This document shows, in pieces, positions 17,499-26,201 of a stretch of 44,422 nt of DNA. Position 1 is the stretch's first letter. Every line of letters begins with the position of its first letter. The notes under the pieces are model-generated. The model was given only the letters and a program-made list of their open reading frames with translations, was not told where the DNA came from and did not search any database. Origin of the DNA: Bacteroidaceae bacterium (GTDB taxonomy: Bacteria > Bacteroidota > Bacteroidia > Bacteroidales > Bacteroidaceae). Location: assembly GCA_017554605.1 (NCBI GenBank), contig JAFZIA010000083.1, positions 1 through 44,422 of the forward strand, given 5' to 3'. The position numbers and the translations under genes are program-made.

Positions 17499-18116
17499 TT
17501 ACAAGAATCGGCGCATATACTGCAAATATGCATCGAAATTATCTTTGTAGAACCGTTTACGCATACTCGGTTGATGGGGAAAAACAAAAAGAGGACGCCG
17601 CAAGATATTCTCCTCTGCCGCAATATGATGGAAAGCTGCATCATCGTATCCCCAAAAGTAACGCACCTTACACTCCTCACCACAAAGCAACTGAAGTACA
17701 GGCTCTCCCAAGGTAACGACAGGACACCTTTCCAAAAGAGACAGTTCATACTCGAGCAACCTGATATTCGGCTGTTTGTGAAGAGAAAGCACTTCAATAG
17801 TATCGGCAGGAGGCAAAGTATAGAAATACTTATATACATTGGTTGCATACACATTATTCACCGACAATCCAAGCGACGCACAAATACGCTCTACATACAA
17901 CCTTAAAGCTCCTTTTTCATTGTCGAGGTTAAGCGTGCACTTTATCTTTGCACGCTGTGCCAAATTACGCACTGTGGGGTCCTGCCCAAGTATAATAAGT
18001 TTAATGTCACCCGAGCCAATATATGGTCGGACTACACCAAGCGAATAATCTATCGGGTTCACATTGCATTGCACCAGGCTATCGCGCACAGCAAGCGCCT
18101 TTTCCACAATCTCCAT
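17499..18116 (-). CDS. Uracil-DNA glycosylase superfamily protein
   Basis: A 205-residue protein with the two UDG-superfamily motifs at the expected spacing: motif A-like LGQDPT (residues 43-48) with the water-activating Asp46, and motif B-like FPHQPS (179-184) with His181. In family 1 UDG motif A reads GQDPYH; here Thr replaces the Tyr that normally excludes thymine, so it is not a canonical Ung. The middle shows ATNVYKYF, typical of other superfamily members. It may remove deaminated bases or be a divergent member with another function. It has its own promoter and is not in an operon. Confidence 0.72.
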   Translation of the reverse strand: MEIVEKALAVRDSLVQCNVNPIDYSLGVVRPYIGSGDIKLIILGQDPTVRNLAQRAKIKCTLNLDNEKGALRLYVERICASLGLSVNNVYATNVYKYFYTLPPADTIEVLSLHKQPNIRLLEYELSLLERCPVVTLGEPVLQLLCGEECKVRYFWGYDDAAFHHIAAEENILRRPLFVFPHQPSMRKRFYKDNFDAYLQYMRRFL

Positions 18117-18145
18117 CTTACCTCCATTTTTACCACTCTACCCAG

Positions 18146-18153
18146 CAAAGATA
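18146..18153 (-). promoter_or_regulatory. -7 element of the UDG-like gene promoter
   Basis: TATCTTTG on the minus strand lies 29 bases upstream of the UDG-like start. Confidence 0.55.
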
Positions 18154-18197
18154 GCACAAATATCGACAAAGCCACCATATACCTCCAAATAAAAACA

Positions 18198-18226
18198 GAC
18201 GCGGCCACACAATGTGCAGCCGCGTC
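18198..18226 (-). terminator. Intrinsic terminator after the large secreted protein
   Basis: GACGCGGC (18198-18205) pairs with GCCGCGTC (18219-18226), extended by inner CACA/TGTG pairing. On the minus strand it is followed by TGTTTTT, so it ends the 18253-20805 transcript. Confidence 0.85.
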
Positions 18227-18252
18227 CTTCTTTTATGAATGTAACCAGTTGA

Positions 18253-20805
18253 TTACTTAACCATTACCTTTTTACCGTTTACAATGTAGATACCCTTAGC
18301 CGAGATATTCTCAACCTTGCGACCTGTGAGGTCGTAGATTACAGTATTCTCATCAGTTACCACATTCTCAATGCCGTCGCTCACTGCAACCTCAAGGATT
18401 ACGTCAATAATCTGACCACCGTTAGCCTTGAAATCGCCAAACTTACCGTCGGCATCACCCATAGGATCGATGTTACACCAGTCTTGCTTGATACGCATAC
18501 GGTATGTACCAGCCTCTGCGGGAGCTGTGAATGCGGGGACAGCGGGCTTGTCGCGGTTGTCACCTGTAACAACACCACCTACGCTGTTCCAACCATATTC
18601 GTCGTTGCTGCTGTTGTTGTTGTAGAAGCTGTATGCTACAAGGTCGCCTGTAGGAGCAAAGTCGCTTCCCTCCTCGATACCAGCAGTAAAGCCGTCGCCA
18701 TCAACATCAACATAAACGAAGAAGTGTACCCAAGAACCAGTAGAGGTAACATTTACGGTCAACTCCTCACCAGGAGCAGCCTTGAGCACTACATTTGCAG
18801 TTGCATCGGTGTAATCCTGTGCCTGCTCATCTGCCGAGAGTGTGTATGCCGACGAACCGAAAGCACCGCTGAGAAGCTCAATGCCTGTCACATTACGGTC
18901 GTTACGTGTCTTAGTACCAGTATTTGTAGGAGTATAATCCACTGCGGGAGTCTCGGGCTCCTCAACTGCAACCTTCACAAGTGTCACATTTGAGTAAACA
19001 GCCATTGCACTTGAAGCGTATGTCTCATAGTTCAACGCATAGAGCGAGAAGTTGTCCATTGCAACTACGTTACCAGCACCAAGAGTGAGTTTCAACGCAT
19101 TTGAACCGCCCTCAGCGTCCTTAATGATTACATAGTCGGGGAAAGTTCCATATACAAACAAGAGACCATAATAAGCATCAACTGCAATTGTTGCGCTCTT
19201 GCCGTTCTCGGCCACATCGAATGTAAACATACCCTGGTTAAGAGAATATACATCCTTATCCATGAATGATTTTACAAAGTAGATGCCAGCAGCCTCGTTG
19301 TACTCAACCTCAACGTTGAATGTTGCGGGATACTCGTTGCCGTCTACGCTCTCAACATCAGCAGTAAGAGTGTATGTACCAGCCCAGTCGAATACCTCTT
19401 TCTGAGCCTTAACACCTGAAAATATTGCAAGAGGCTCGTAGCTGTTAGCATAGTAGAGCTTGTAAGATACGGTAAAGTCCTCGAATGAGAGTGAACCGTC
19501 CTCGTTTCTTGTCAACTTGAGGGTTGTAGCCTCACCGTTAGCATCGGTAATCACGTGGTAAGCGTAGTCATCGCCGGTACTGCCGATGAACTGGAGCATT
19601 GCGCCGCTGTAACCGCCAAGCTCGATGTTTGCCGACATATCGTCGTCAGAAGGAGTGATTGAGATATAAAGGTCCTCGTAGCCGAGCATCTTTGTAATCT
19701 GATAGATGTCACCGGGCTTCTTCTCGATAACCATATCGAACTCAGTGGGAAAGCTTACGCTGCCGTCTGTAAGGTTCTCGTAGTCGCTTACCGACACCTT
19801 GTATGTACCCGACCAGTCGTAAGCATCGGGATTTTCGCGTACTACATAGCCGTCGAATACCTGATGAACGAATGCACCTGCGAGCTCGTTTGTCTCAGGG
19901 TTGATTGAGTCTCTACGGATATAGATATAGTCGTAAAGAGACATTGAAGTCTTAGTATTGTAGCTGAAAGTAAATGCACCTGAATACTCCTTTGAGCTGC
20001 TTCTTGTACCGAAACGGATACGGTTCTCTCTGTCGAGGAAGATAGTATCGTGGGGAACAGTCAAGATAGCACCGTCGAATGTAGCGGGAAGAGTAAACTC
20101 CTCGTAACCCTCGAAAGCGAATGTTGCGTTCCAGTTAACCTTTGTGTCATCCGCTGCAGTAAGGTTAAGAGTAAAGCTCTTGGGCGAAACGTCGTTTCTG
20201 ATGTCACCGTCATATGTCCACTCACCTGTAAGGTCGGGATAAACCGATGTGTCAACATTCTCAGCCTCAACGAGTTCCAGTTTCGCATTCTTTACAGTTG
20301 CAAGAAGAGTAGCTGTCTCAACGGGGCTCCAAGCAAGAGAAACGATAGTAAAGTCGGCAACTGTAATCTCCTTTGTCGAAGGGTCGAAGTTGAAGGTCAT
20401 ACCGAACTGCTGGCTACCCTCTACGTTCCACAAAGAGAAGGGCCACTCACCCTCGGCATTAGCTACTGCAATGTAACCGTTCCAAAGACCGTAGTTACCG
20501 CTGTTGGGACCGCTTACCTCGAATGCGCTCTTGGCTGCATCGAAGCCCGATACGCTCATTGCATAGTCGGCACCTGCAAAACCAGTAATGTCGGCCATAA
20601 AGTACTGGCTCTGAGACTTTGTGATTATTACCTCACACTCGCTCTTGAACTTGTCGGCGTGCGCAGCACCCGCCTCGGTTGTTTCAATTGTTGCGGTAAA
20701 CTTGTACTTACCGAACAGGTCGGACATCATACTTACCCCGGCCATTGCGCTGTTGGCAAAAAGCATAAGGCAAGCCATCAATCCGTAAAAGTAAAATTTC
20801 TTCAT
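18253..20805 (-). CDS. Large secreted multi-repeat protein with sorting-type C-terminus
   Basis: An 850-residue exported protein with a signal peptide (about residues 1-22, ending AMAG). The body has four related beta-rich repeats of 130-150 residues that open with a G-[KET]-[YW] type strand: about 29 (LFGKYKFTATI), 190 (DLTGEWTYDG), 328 (DWSGTYKVSV) and 472 (DWAGTYTLTA). A different domain follows at about 620-800 with FFVYVDVDGDGFTAGIEE and TYRMRIKQDW, resembling GEVED-type extracellular domains. The last 30 residues (YDLTGRKV then GIYIVNGKKVMVK) match the C-terminal tail of surface proteins in this order, related to type A sorting signals of type IX secretion. The role is probably surface binding or substrate handling. 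It is 51 bases downstream of the TlpA-like gene, probably the same transcript. Confidence 0.78.
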   Translation of the reverse strand: MKKFYFYGLMACLMLFANSAMAGVSMMSDLFGKYKFTATIETTEAGAAHADKFKSECEVIITKSQSQYFMADITGFAGADYAMSVSGFDAAKSAFEVSGPNSGNYGLWNGYIAVANAEGEWPFSLWNVEGSQQFGMTFNFDPSTKEITVADFTIVSLAWSPVETATLLATVKNAKLELVEAENVDTSVYPDLTGEWTYDGDIRNDVSPKSFTLNLTAADDTKVNWNATFAFEGYEEFTLPATFDGAILTVPHDTIFLDRENRIRFGTRSSSKEYSGAFTFSYNTKTSMSLYDYIYIRRDSINPETNELAGAFVHQVFDGYVVRENPDAYDWSGTYKVSVSDYENLTDGSVSFPTEFDMVIEKKPGDIYQITKMLGYEDLYISITPSDDDMSANIELGGYSGAMLQFIGSTGDDYAYHVITDANGEATTLKLTRNEDGSLSFEDFTVSYKLYYANSYEPLAIFSGVKAQKEVFDWAGTYTLTADVESVDGNEYPATFNVEVEYNEAAGIYFVKSFMDKDVYSLNQGMFTFDVAENGKSATIAVDAYYGLLFVYGTFPDYVIIKDAEGGSNALKLTLGAGNVVAMDNFSLYALNYETYASSAMAVYSNVTLVKVAVEEPETPAVDYTPTNTGTKTRNDRNVTGIELLSGAFGSSAYTLSADEQAQDYTDATANVVLKAAPGEELTVNVTSTGSWVHFFVYVDVDGDGFTAGIEEGSDFAPTGDLVAYSFYNNNSSNDEYGWNSVGGVVTGDNRDKPAVPAFTAPAEAGTYRMRIKQDWCNIDPMGDADGKFGDFKANGGQIIDVILEVAVSDGIENVVTDENTVIYDLTGRKVENISAKGIYIVNGKKVMVK

Positions 20806-20856
20806 AAGATTTTGTTTAATGGTTTAATGATTATTTTTATAATGAATTTATCAATA

Positions 20857-22224
20857 TCAACGAAGACCCTCGAGCATCTCCTTGAGCGGTGTGCCGCTGC
20901 TCGGACGCGGAGCATCGTGCATATAAAGGCAACCGTCCTTGTCGTATATCACAAAGAAAGGTATTCCGCGCACATTGAGCGCGCTGCCCAGCTTATTCTC
21001 GCTGTCAATGAGCTGATAGCCGTGAAGGTCGTGCTCAACAATGCTGTTTTTCCAGGCATTCTCGTCGCGGTCTATCGAGAGTGATACAAAAACCACATTC
21101 CCGTTCTGCAGTTCCGCCTCGAGCTTCTTCAGATGGGGTATCTCACGACGGCAGGGCGCACACCACGATGCCCACATATCTATATAAACATATTTTCCCT
21201 TGAAGGTTGAGAAATCGACCACATTGCCACCAGCATCGCGCAACTGCACTCCGGCAGGGAACGGCGTTCCCTTTATTGTAGCACGGCGCGACTCATAATC
21301 GGCAATATACTTCTTGTCAATGCCATACTTCTCAACCACTGCAGTCAACTGATTGAGACCACCCTCAAAATCGGCGCTGTAGTTGTATGTCTTGAGGAAG
21401 CTCTCAATAATAGCCTCGGCTACACGCGTACGTATAGTGCTGTTCTTATATACAGTGTAGAGCTGCTCTATTTTTGCAGCCATAGTAGGCTCGCCGCGCA
21501 ACGCGTCACATATAAGCACGGTAGTCTCGGGGAATACCGCAGCAATATCGCAGTCGAAAGAGCTGCCTACGTCGCCCGTCACGTCAAACGCATCGAACGA
21601 CAGGTCGTGTCCCTCGCGGCGCGCATTGCGCACAACGCTGTACATATTATTATATATAGCAGTGTACGACCACAATCTTATATACTCCTTTACAGGCTCC
21701 GAGCAACCGCCATTCTCAATTATTGAGTCGGCCACAAGAACCAGCCCGTCGAGCATCGAACGCAAGCGGGCCTCATCGCTCGCCTCAACCTGCCATATTG
21801 TACGGCTGCAATTGGCAACAGCGCGCCGGTAGGCACCAAGGGCACGATTGTCGGCCGTCTCGTTAGAACCCACATAATAACCGTCCACGTCGAGCTCAAA
21901 ATGCAGTGTATCCGAATCGACGGGCATATATACCTCCAACGGCAAATACAATGTAGAGAAAATCTGCGCAGAGTTCTTCACTCCCACTATACTGTAGAAG
22001 GAGTTTGCCGAGAGGGGCACCACAGCAGTATATACACCGGGAGCAGCCTCTTCGAGAGTCTTTGCCTTGCGGCCAGCCTCGGGGTGCAGAGGGTTGATAT
22101 ACATTTTAAAATCGCCCAACGCTTCGGTCGAATGGACCTTTACCGAAAAAACCTTCTCCTGTCCCCAGGAAGCCTGTACAACCAGCAGAGCAACAAGCAG
22201 AAGTAAAATTTGTCTTATTTTCAT
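20857..22224 (-). CDS. TlpA-like thiol:disulfide oxidoreductase
   Basis: A 455-residue exported protein. I choose the Met at 22222-22224 because it starts a signal peptide (MKIRQILLLLVALLVVQ, cleavage after SWGQ). The N-terminal 310 residues are a DUF4369-like and helical region without a clear catalytic motif; the C-terminal 140 residues are a thioredoxin-fold TlpA/ResA domain with WCAPC (Cys355, Cys358) and the cis-Pro region GIPFFVIYDKDG. Such proteins reduce or shuffle disulfides in the periplasm. In this order they often sit beside extracellular proteins; here the neighbour is the large repeat protein, which has few cysteines, so a specific partnership is not obvious. Confidence 0.88.
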   Translation of the reverse strand: MKIRQILLLLVALLVVQASWGQEKVFSVKVHSTEALGDFKMYINPLHPEAGRKAKTLEEAAPGVYTAVVPLSANSFYSIVGVKNSAQIFSTLYLPLEVYMPVDSDTLHFELDVDGYYVGSNETADNRALGAYRRAVANCSRTIWQVEASDEARLRSMLDGLVLVADSIIENGGCSEPVKEYIRLWSYTAIYNNMYSVVRNARREGHDLSFDAFDVTGDVGSSFDCDIAAVFPETTVLICDALRGEPTMAAKIEQLYTVYKNSTIRTRVAEAIIESFLKTYNYSADFEGGLNQLTAVVEKYGIDKKYIADYESRRATIKGTPFPAGVQLRDAGGNVVDFSTFKGKYVYIDMWASWCAPCRREIPHLKKLEAELQNGNVVFVSLSIDRDENAWKNSIVEHDLHGYQLIDSENKLGSALNVRGIPFFVIYDKDGCLYMHDAPRPSSGTPLKEMLEGLR

Positions 22225-22245
22225 ATTTTCTTTAATTTTCCGTGG

Positions 22246-22278
22246 CAAAGTTACAATTTTGAACAGCATTCACAACAA
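22246..22278 (-). promoter_or_regulatory. Promoter of the TlpA-like gene
   Basis: TAACTTTG on the minus strand at 22246-22253 is preceded after about 19 bases by a TTG-rich -33 box (22273-22278). It lies just upstream of the Met at 22224 and downstream of the first in-frame Met at 22269, which supports the shorter start. Confidence 0.65.
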
Positions 22279-22337
22279 TATTGTCATCTTTTTTCGCAAA
22301 CTGTATGTTAAAATGCTTTTTGTGTATAAAAAAGAAA

Positions 22338-22360
22338 AGAGTAACCTCACAGGTTACTCT
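22338..22360 (-). terminator. Terminator of the initiator tRNA
   Basis: AGAGTAACCT (22338-22347) pairs with AGGTTACTCT (22351-22360) over a 3-base loop; on the minus strand a T-rich run follows. Confidence 0.85.
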
Positions 22361-22367
22361 CATTTAG

Positions 22368-22439
22368 TAGCGGGGGAAGGGATCGAACCTCCGGCCTTTG
22401 GGTTATGAGCCCAACGAGCTACCACTGCTCCACCCCGCG
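22368..22439 (-). tRNA. Initiator tRNA-Met (CAT)
   Basis: A cloverleaf on the minus strand starts CGCGGGG and has anticodon loop CTCATAA flanked by GGG and CCC, the three G-C pairs that mark initiator tRNAs. Position 1 is C and position 72 is U, so the first acceptor pair is unpaired, the other initiator hallmark. The T stem is GGAGG/CCTTC with one G-U pair; the discriminator is A. CCA is not encoded. It has its own promoter and terminator. Confidence 0.92.
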
Positions 22440-22460
22440 ATGCTGTTCTTAAAACCGATG

Positions 22461-22492
22461 CAAAGATATGGACTTTTTTATTACCCTCCAAA
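22461..22492 (-). promoter_or_regulatory. Promoter of the initiator tRNA
   Basis: On the minus strand TTTG (22489-22492), a 20-base spacer and TATCTTTG (22461-22468) match the Bacteroidales consensus, placed 22 bases before the tRNA. Confidence 0.75.
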
Positions 22493-22552
22493 TTTTTGCA
22501 ATACTTTTTTCAAAAAAAGTTTCATTTTCCTGCTTTTTTCACTCTTTTTTCA

Positions 22553-22583
22553 TTGCACAAATGTGCAAAAAGCATTAACTTCG
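22553..22583 (+). promoter_or_regulatory. Promoter of the tetR-rluA pair
   Basis: TTG at 22553-22555, a 20-base spacer and TAACTTCG at 22576-22583, giving a leader of about 15 bases before the TetR start at 22605. Confidence 0.5.
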
Positions 22584-22604
22584 CCACAAAATACCAGCTA
22601 AATT

Positions 22605-23213
22605 ATGGCAACCACAGATACCAGAGAACATATAATAAAGGTTGCGCGCAGGCTCTTTGCCCAAAAAGGGATAGAGAACATCACAATGAGCGACATTGCA
22701 GCCGAGGCCAACCGCAGCCGACGCACCGTTTACACATATTTCCAGAGCAAGGAGGAACTGCTGGAAGCATCGATAGAAATGGAGGTAAACAAAATCTCGT
22801 CGGCCATTGCAAAGGTTGCCGCATCGGACCTTCCCCCGCACAAGAAAATCATAAGGCTCATCTTTGTGCGCCTGCACGCGACACGCAGCGTAGTGAAGCG
22901 CAACAGCCGTCTGAGCTCCGAATATTTCAACAATGCCTGGATAATCGAACACCTGCGCCGCACATTCGACGCAAGGGAGATTGCCCTCTTCCGTACAATC
23001 ATTGCCGAGGGCAAGCATCAGGGAATCTTCAACGTAGAGAGCCCCGACCTTGCAGCACGCTTCCTGCATTTCTGCCTGAAAGGAGTGGAGATGCCCTACA
23101 TCAACGGCATTGTGAACAAGAACATCGACGACAAGTTTATGAACAACTTTACCGAGAAGGTAATTCTTGGAGCATTGGGAACAAACAGCGAAATAACCGC
23201 ACAGATACAATGA
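22605..23213 (+). CDS. TetR/AcrR family transcriptional regulator
   Basis: A 202-residue protein with the N-terminal TetR helix-turn-helix: ARRLFAQKGIENITMSDIA (about residues 14-32) and RRTVYTYFQSKEELL (about 44-58). The C-terminal ligand domain is family-typical in length but unassignable. Members usually repress adjacent genes until a small molecule binds; no efflux pump or enzyme cluster is next to it. It overlaps the pseudouridine synthase start (ATGA), so the two are co-translated. The nearest operator is probably in its own short leader, but no clear palindrome was seen. Confidence 0.9.
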   Translation: MATTDTREHIIKVARRLFAQKGIENITMSDIAAEANRSRRTVYTYFQSKEELLEASIEMEVNKISSAIAKVAASDLPPHKKIIRLIFVRLHATRSVVKRNSRLSSEYFNNAWIIEHLRRTFDAREIALFRTIIAEGKHQGIFNVESPDLAARFLHFCLKGVEMPYINGIVNKNIDDKFMNNFTEKVILGALGTNSEITAQIQ

Positions 23214-23878
23214 AAGTACTATACGAAGACAACCATATAATAATAATAAACAAAGCTGCCGGAGAGATAGTCCAGGGCGACAAGACCGGCGACGCATCTC
23301 TTTGCGACATTCTCAAGCAATACCTCAAGGAGAAATACAACAAGCCCGGCAATGTATTTGTAGGACTGCCCCACCGCCTCGACCGCCCCGTGAGCGGTGT
23401 CGTTGTATTTGCAAAGACAAGCAAGGCACTTGAGAGGCTCAACGAAATGTTCCGCACGGGAGCAGTAAAGAAAATCTACTGGGCAATAACAAAGGATACC
23501 CCGCAGCCCACCGAAGGGACACTCTCCCACTGGATTGTGCGCAACGAGAAGATGAACAAGAGCTTTGCCCATAATAAAGAGGTAAAGGAGGGCAAGCACG
23601 CCATTCTCGACTACCGGACACTGCGCTGCTCACAGAACTACACGCTCGTGGAGGTTGAGCTCAAGACCGGACGCCACCACCAGATTCGCTGCCAGCTATC
23701 GGCGATTGGCTGCCCCATCAAGGGCGACCTCAAATACGGAGCCAAGCGTTCGAACCCCGACGGCAGCATATCGCTGCACGCCCGCAAGGTGGAATTTGTA
23801 CACCCCGTATCAAAAGCACAAATCAGCATTGAGGCTCCCGTACCCGCCGACCGCCTGTGGCAAAGTTTCGAGGAGTAA
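23210..23878 (+). CDS. RluA-family pseudouridine synthase
   Basis: A 222-residue enzyme that converts specific uridines in rRNA or tRNA to pseudouridine. The catalytic motif is HRLDRPVSG with Asp58 as the nucleophile. The family strands KTGRHHQIRCQLSAIGCPI and the C-terminal LHARKVEFVHP are present. It lacks an S4 domain and is of the short RluA/TruC-like type, so the target site is not predictable. The open frame extends far upstream through the TetR gene in another frame; the true start is the ATG at 23210, which overlaps the TetR stop by four bases. Confidence 0.93.
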   Translation: MKVLYEDNHIIIINKAAGEIVQGDKTGDASLCDILKQYLKEKYNKPGNVFVGLPHRLDRPVSGVVVFAKTSKALERLNEMFRTGAVKKIYWAITKDTPQPTEGTLSHWIVRNEKMNKSFAHNKEVKEGKHAILDYRTLRCSQNYTLVEVELKTGRHHQIRCQLSAIGCPIKGDLKYGAKRSNPDGSISLHARKVEFVHPVSKAQISIEAPVPADRLWQSFEE

Positions 23879-23946
23879 TACGCTACACCCCGAACAGAAA
23901 TAACCCTCGGCACAAAGAAGACAACCATTGACCGCCGAATAAACAA

Positions 23947-23976
23947 AAGTCCGACGCTCCCGCAAGAGCATCGGAC
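23947..23976. terminator. Bidirectional terminator between convergent genes
   Basis: AGTCCGACGCTC (23947-23958) pairs with GAGCATCGGACT (23965-23976) with one mismatch and a 6-base loop, with T residues after it and A residues before it. It lies between the convergent pseudouridine synthase and M16 genes. Confidence 0.85.
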
Positions 23977-23998
23977 TCATTTTTCATACACAGTCCAT

Positions 23999-25231
23999 TC
24001 ATTTCTTCAAATAGTAGAGCACGCTGCTGTTTCCGCGGCGGAAAAGCTCCCTTGCCGCATCGCGCACCTGCGCAGCCGTCACCGCGCGGTACTGCCGCAC
24101 CTCGTCAAAGAGTCCCTCGGCCGCACCCCGCCACTCGGCAAGAGCAAGATTCTCGGCAAGGCTCTCTCCGTTCAGATTACGGAAAATATGCTCACTCTCG
24201 TATCTGTTGCGTACCTTCTCAAGCTCGTCCGCAGGCACACAACGCTGCTGCAACAACTCAAGCTCGTGCCACACAGCCTCCTCGGCCTGCTGCATTGTGA
24301 CACCCTCGGCTACACGGGCATAGATTGAAAAGAGTCCCGGGTGTTCACTGCCCGACACAAAGGCATCTATCTTTGTAAACAGCTTCTTTTTCTTCACCAG
24401 ACGCTGCGAGAGGCGTCCCGAGTATCCATTGGAGAGAATATCCGAGATTACGTCGCAAGGGAAATAGTCGCTGTCGCTCCTTCCGCCCATATGAAACACC
24501 ATATACAGCGCATTCTGCGGCACATTGCGGTAGACAGTCTTACGCCGCTGGCGCGTCTGGCGCGGCTCTACAGGCAGTTCACGGCACACCGCACCCTTGG
24601 CAGGAATATCGGCGAACCACTTTTCGCTCCACTCCACCACCTGCTCAAAGGAGATATTCCCCACAATTGAGAGCACCGCATTGTCGGGCGCATAATACTT
24701 ATCATAAAAATCGCGCAACACCTCAACCGGCACATTTGCAATGTGCGAGGGACGGCGGCCTATGGTAGACCAGCGGTAGGGGTGCTGTTTGTATGCGACA
24801 GGGCGCAACAGCAGCCCGACATCGCCGTAGGGACGGTTGAGATGCTCCTGCTTGAACTCCTCAATCACCACCTGACGCTGCACCGACACGCTCTCCTCGG
24901 TGAGGAGCACATTGCGCATACGGTCGCTCTCGAGCCAAAAGGCAAGCTCGATATTCTGACGGGGGAGCGATATGTAGTAATTGGTAAAATCGTTGGTTGT
25001 ATAGGCATTATTCTCGCCTCCCGCACGCTCGAGCGGCTCGTCGAACGAAGGAATATCGGGCGTACCCTCGAACATCAGATGCTCGAACAGATGCGCAATA
25101 CCCGTATACTCATACTGCTCGTAACGCGCACCTACTCCGTAGAGCAGATTAAAATAGACCATCTGCGAGGTCTCGTCTGCAACGTGCACTATGCGCAGCC
25201 CATTACTCAGCTTGTGACGGTTGACCTTCAT
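23999..25231 (-). CDS. M16 family zinc metallopeptidase
   Basis: A 410-residue peptidase of the pitrilysin/processing-peptidase family. The inverted zinc motif HLFEH (His47, Glu50, His51) is intact, with a likely third zinc ligand at Glu124 in VVIEEF about 73 residues later. It has no signal peptide and is the size of the single-half (about 45 kDa) YmxG/PqqL-type members, which dimerise to form a chamber and degrade oligopeptides. Its start lies inside the end of the cyclophilin gene, a 29-base overlap, suggesting translational coupling. Confidence 0.93.
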   Translation of the reverse strand: MKVNRHKLSNGLRIVHVADETSQMVYFNLLYGVGARYEQYEYTGIAHLFEHLMFEGTPDIPSFDEPLERAGGENNAYTTNDFTNYYISLPRQNIELAFWLESDRMRNVLLTEESVSVQRQVVIEEFKQEHLNRPYGDVGLLLRPVAYKQHPYRWSTIGRRPSHIANVPVEVLRDFYDKYYAPDNAVLSIVGNISFEQVVEWSEKWFADIPAKGAVCRELPVEPRQTRQRRKTVYRNVPQNALYMVFHMGGRSDSDYFPCDVISDILSNGYSGRLSQRLVKKKKLFTKIDAFVSGSEHPGLFSIYARVAEGVTMQQAEEAVWHELELLQQRCVPADELEKVRNRYESEHIFRNLNGESLAENLALAEWRGAAEGLFDEVRQYRAVTAAQVRDAARELFRRGNSSVLYYLKK

Positions 25232-26105
25232 CGTTTATAAGGGTAATTCTGTGTATTACAACATCTTTCACAGGACGATCGTGAACATCATACGGTTCGA
25301 GCGAGATAGCCTCGACAATATCCATTCCCTCGAGCACCTCGCCAAAGACGGTGTAGTATCCGTCAAGGTGGAAGGCGCCGCCCACCTCCTTGTAGTGCTT
25401 GCGCTGCTCGGCCGAGAATTTGAACTCCTTGCCCTTCATTGCCGAGTCGGTCTTCTCGCTGAAGTATTTGAACATCTTGTCGAACTGACGCTTCTTCACG
25501 GAGCTCTTCTGCGCCTCGGCGTGCAGACGGGCAATGGTATCCTTATAGGGTGTCTGCAAACGCTCGTACATCTGTCGACGCAGCGTCTTGTTGAATTTTG
25601 CCTCGTGACCGTCGAGATGCTTATCCTTTACCCTGTTTCCCGTGATTATGTAGAAGTGGCTGCCCGACGACTCCACTGCAGGATTGAGGCTCGCAGCCGA
25701 CAGGGCACCGCGTTTGTGCCAGAAGCGCGTGGGGTCAATCTCGGCAGGAATCTTGTAGCTCACCTCGGTTGCGCCAATGTGCTCTCCCGGCTTTGCGTTG
25801 CGGGTTGTGGGGTCGCCCGCCTCAATCATAAAATTCTTCTTGATGCGGAAGAAAAGCTGGCCGTCGTAGAACTTGTTCTTCACAAGGTTCACAAAATTCT
25901 TGCGATGCTGGGGAGTCTCTTTATACAACAGCAATTTTATATTTCCCCGGTTGGTCTCTATGAGCACATACTGGTCGCAGTCGGGGCTATCCTCATTGAG
26001 TTGCTGAATGCCAAACTCGCCCTTCTCCTTATCCTCGCCACCGCCACAAGCAACAGCAAGCGACGCGGCCACAACAAACAAAAAAGTCCTGAAAAGATAT
26101 TTCAT
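25203..26105 (-). CDS. Cyclophilin-type peptidyl-prolyl isomerase lipoprotein
   Basis: A 300-residue probable lipoprotein. The start at 26103-26105 gives a hydrophobic leader ending AVACGGG, with Cys21 as the lipidation site; the 67 codons open upstream are not used. The cyclophilin domain is recognisable from IETNRGNIKLLLY and FFRIKKNFMIEAGDP, where the catalytic Arg sits in FRI (usually FHR), and HFYIITGN. About 80 residues rich in Lys/Arg (about 185-265) are inserted before the final strands (YYTVFGEVLEGMDIVEAI). It folds exported proteins at prolines. It overlaps the M16 gene by 29 bases in an operon. Confidence 0.9.
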   Translation of the reverse strand: MKYLFRTFLFVVAASLAVACGGGEDKEKGEFGIQQLNEDSPDCDQYVLIETNRGNIKLLLYKETPQHRKNFVNLVKNKFYDGQLFFRIKKNFMIEAGDPTTRNAKPGEHIGATEVSYKIPAEIDPTRFWHKRGALSAASLNPAVESSGSHFYIITGNRVKDKHLDGHEAKFNKTLRRQMYERLQTPYKDTIARLHAEAQKSSVKKRQFDKMFKYFSEKTDSAMKGKEFKFSAEQRKHYKEVGGAFHLDGYYTVFGEVLEGMDIVEAISLEPYDVHDRPVKDVVIHRITLINDEGQPSQAE

Positions 26106-26140
26106 AAATGATAATTTTATTAGAAGATACAATAACACTG

Positions 26141-26148
26141 CGAAGATA
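26141..26148 (-). promoter_or_regulatory. -7 element of the cyclophilin-M16 promoter
   Basis: TATCTTCG on the minus strand lies 36 bases upstream of the chosen Met at 26105 and inside the longer open frame, which supports the short lipoprotein start. Confidence 0.55.
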
Positions 26149-26201
26149 GCGATATTTTTCATAAACCTTTGGCATTGGATATAAAAAAAGCAAAAATTCC
26201 C

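Noticed and set aside
20050..21084. A 344-codon plus-strand frame
   Set aside because: It covers the end of two well-supported minus-strand genes and the gap between them; the translation has no domain.
22330..22440. tRNA-Met region as an integration site
   Set aside because: No repeated tRNA end or integrase lies nearby.
22496..23209. Upstream extension of the pseudouridine synthase frame
   Set aside because: This part overlaps the TetR gene in another frame; family homology starts at the ATG at 23210.
25221..26111. A 296-codon plus-strand frame
   Set aside because: It is antisense to the cyclophilin gene, whose lipobox and motifs are clear.
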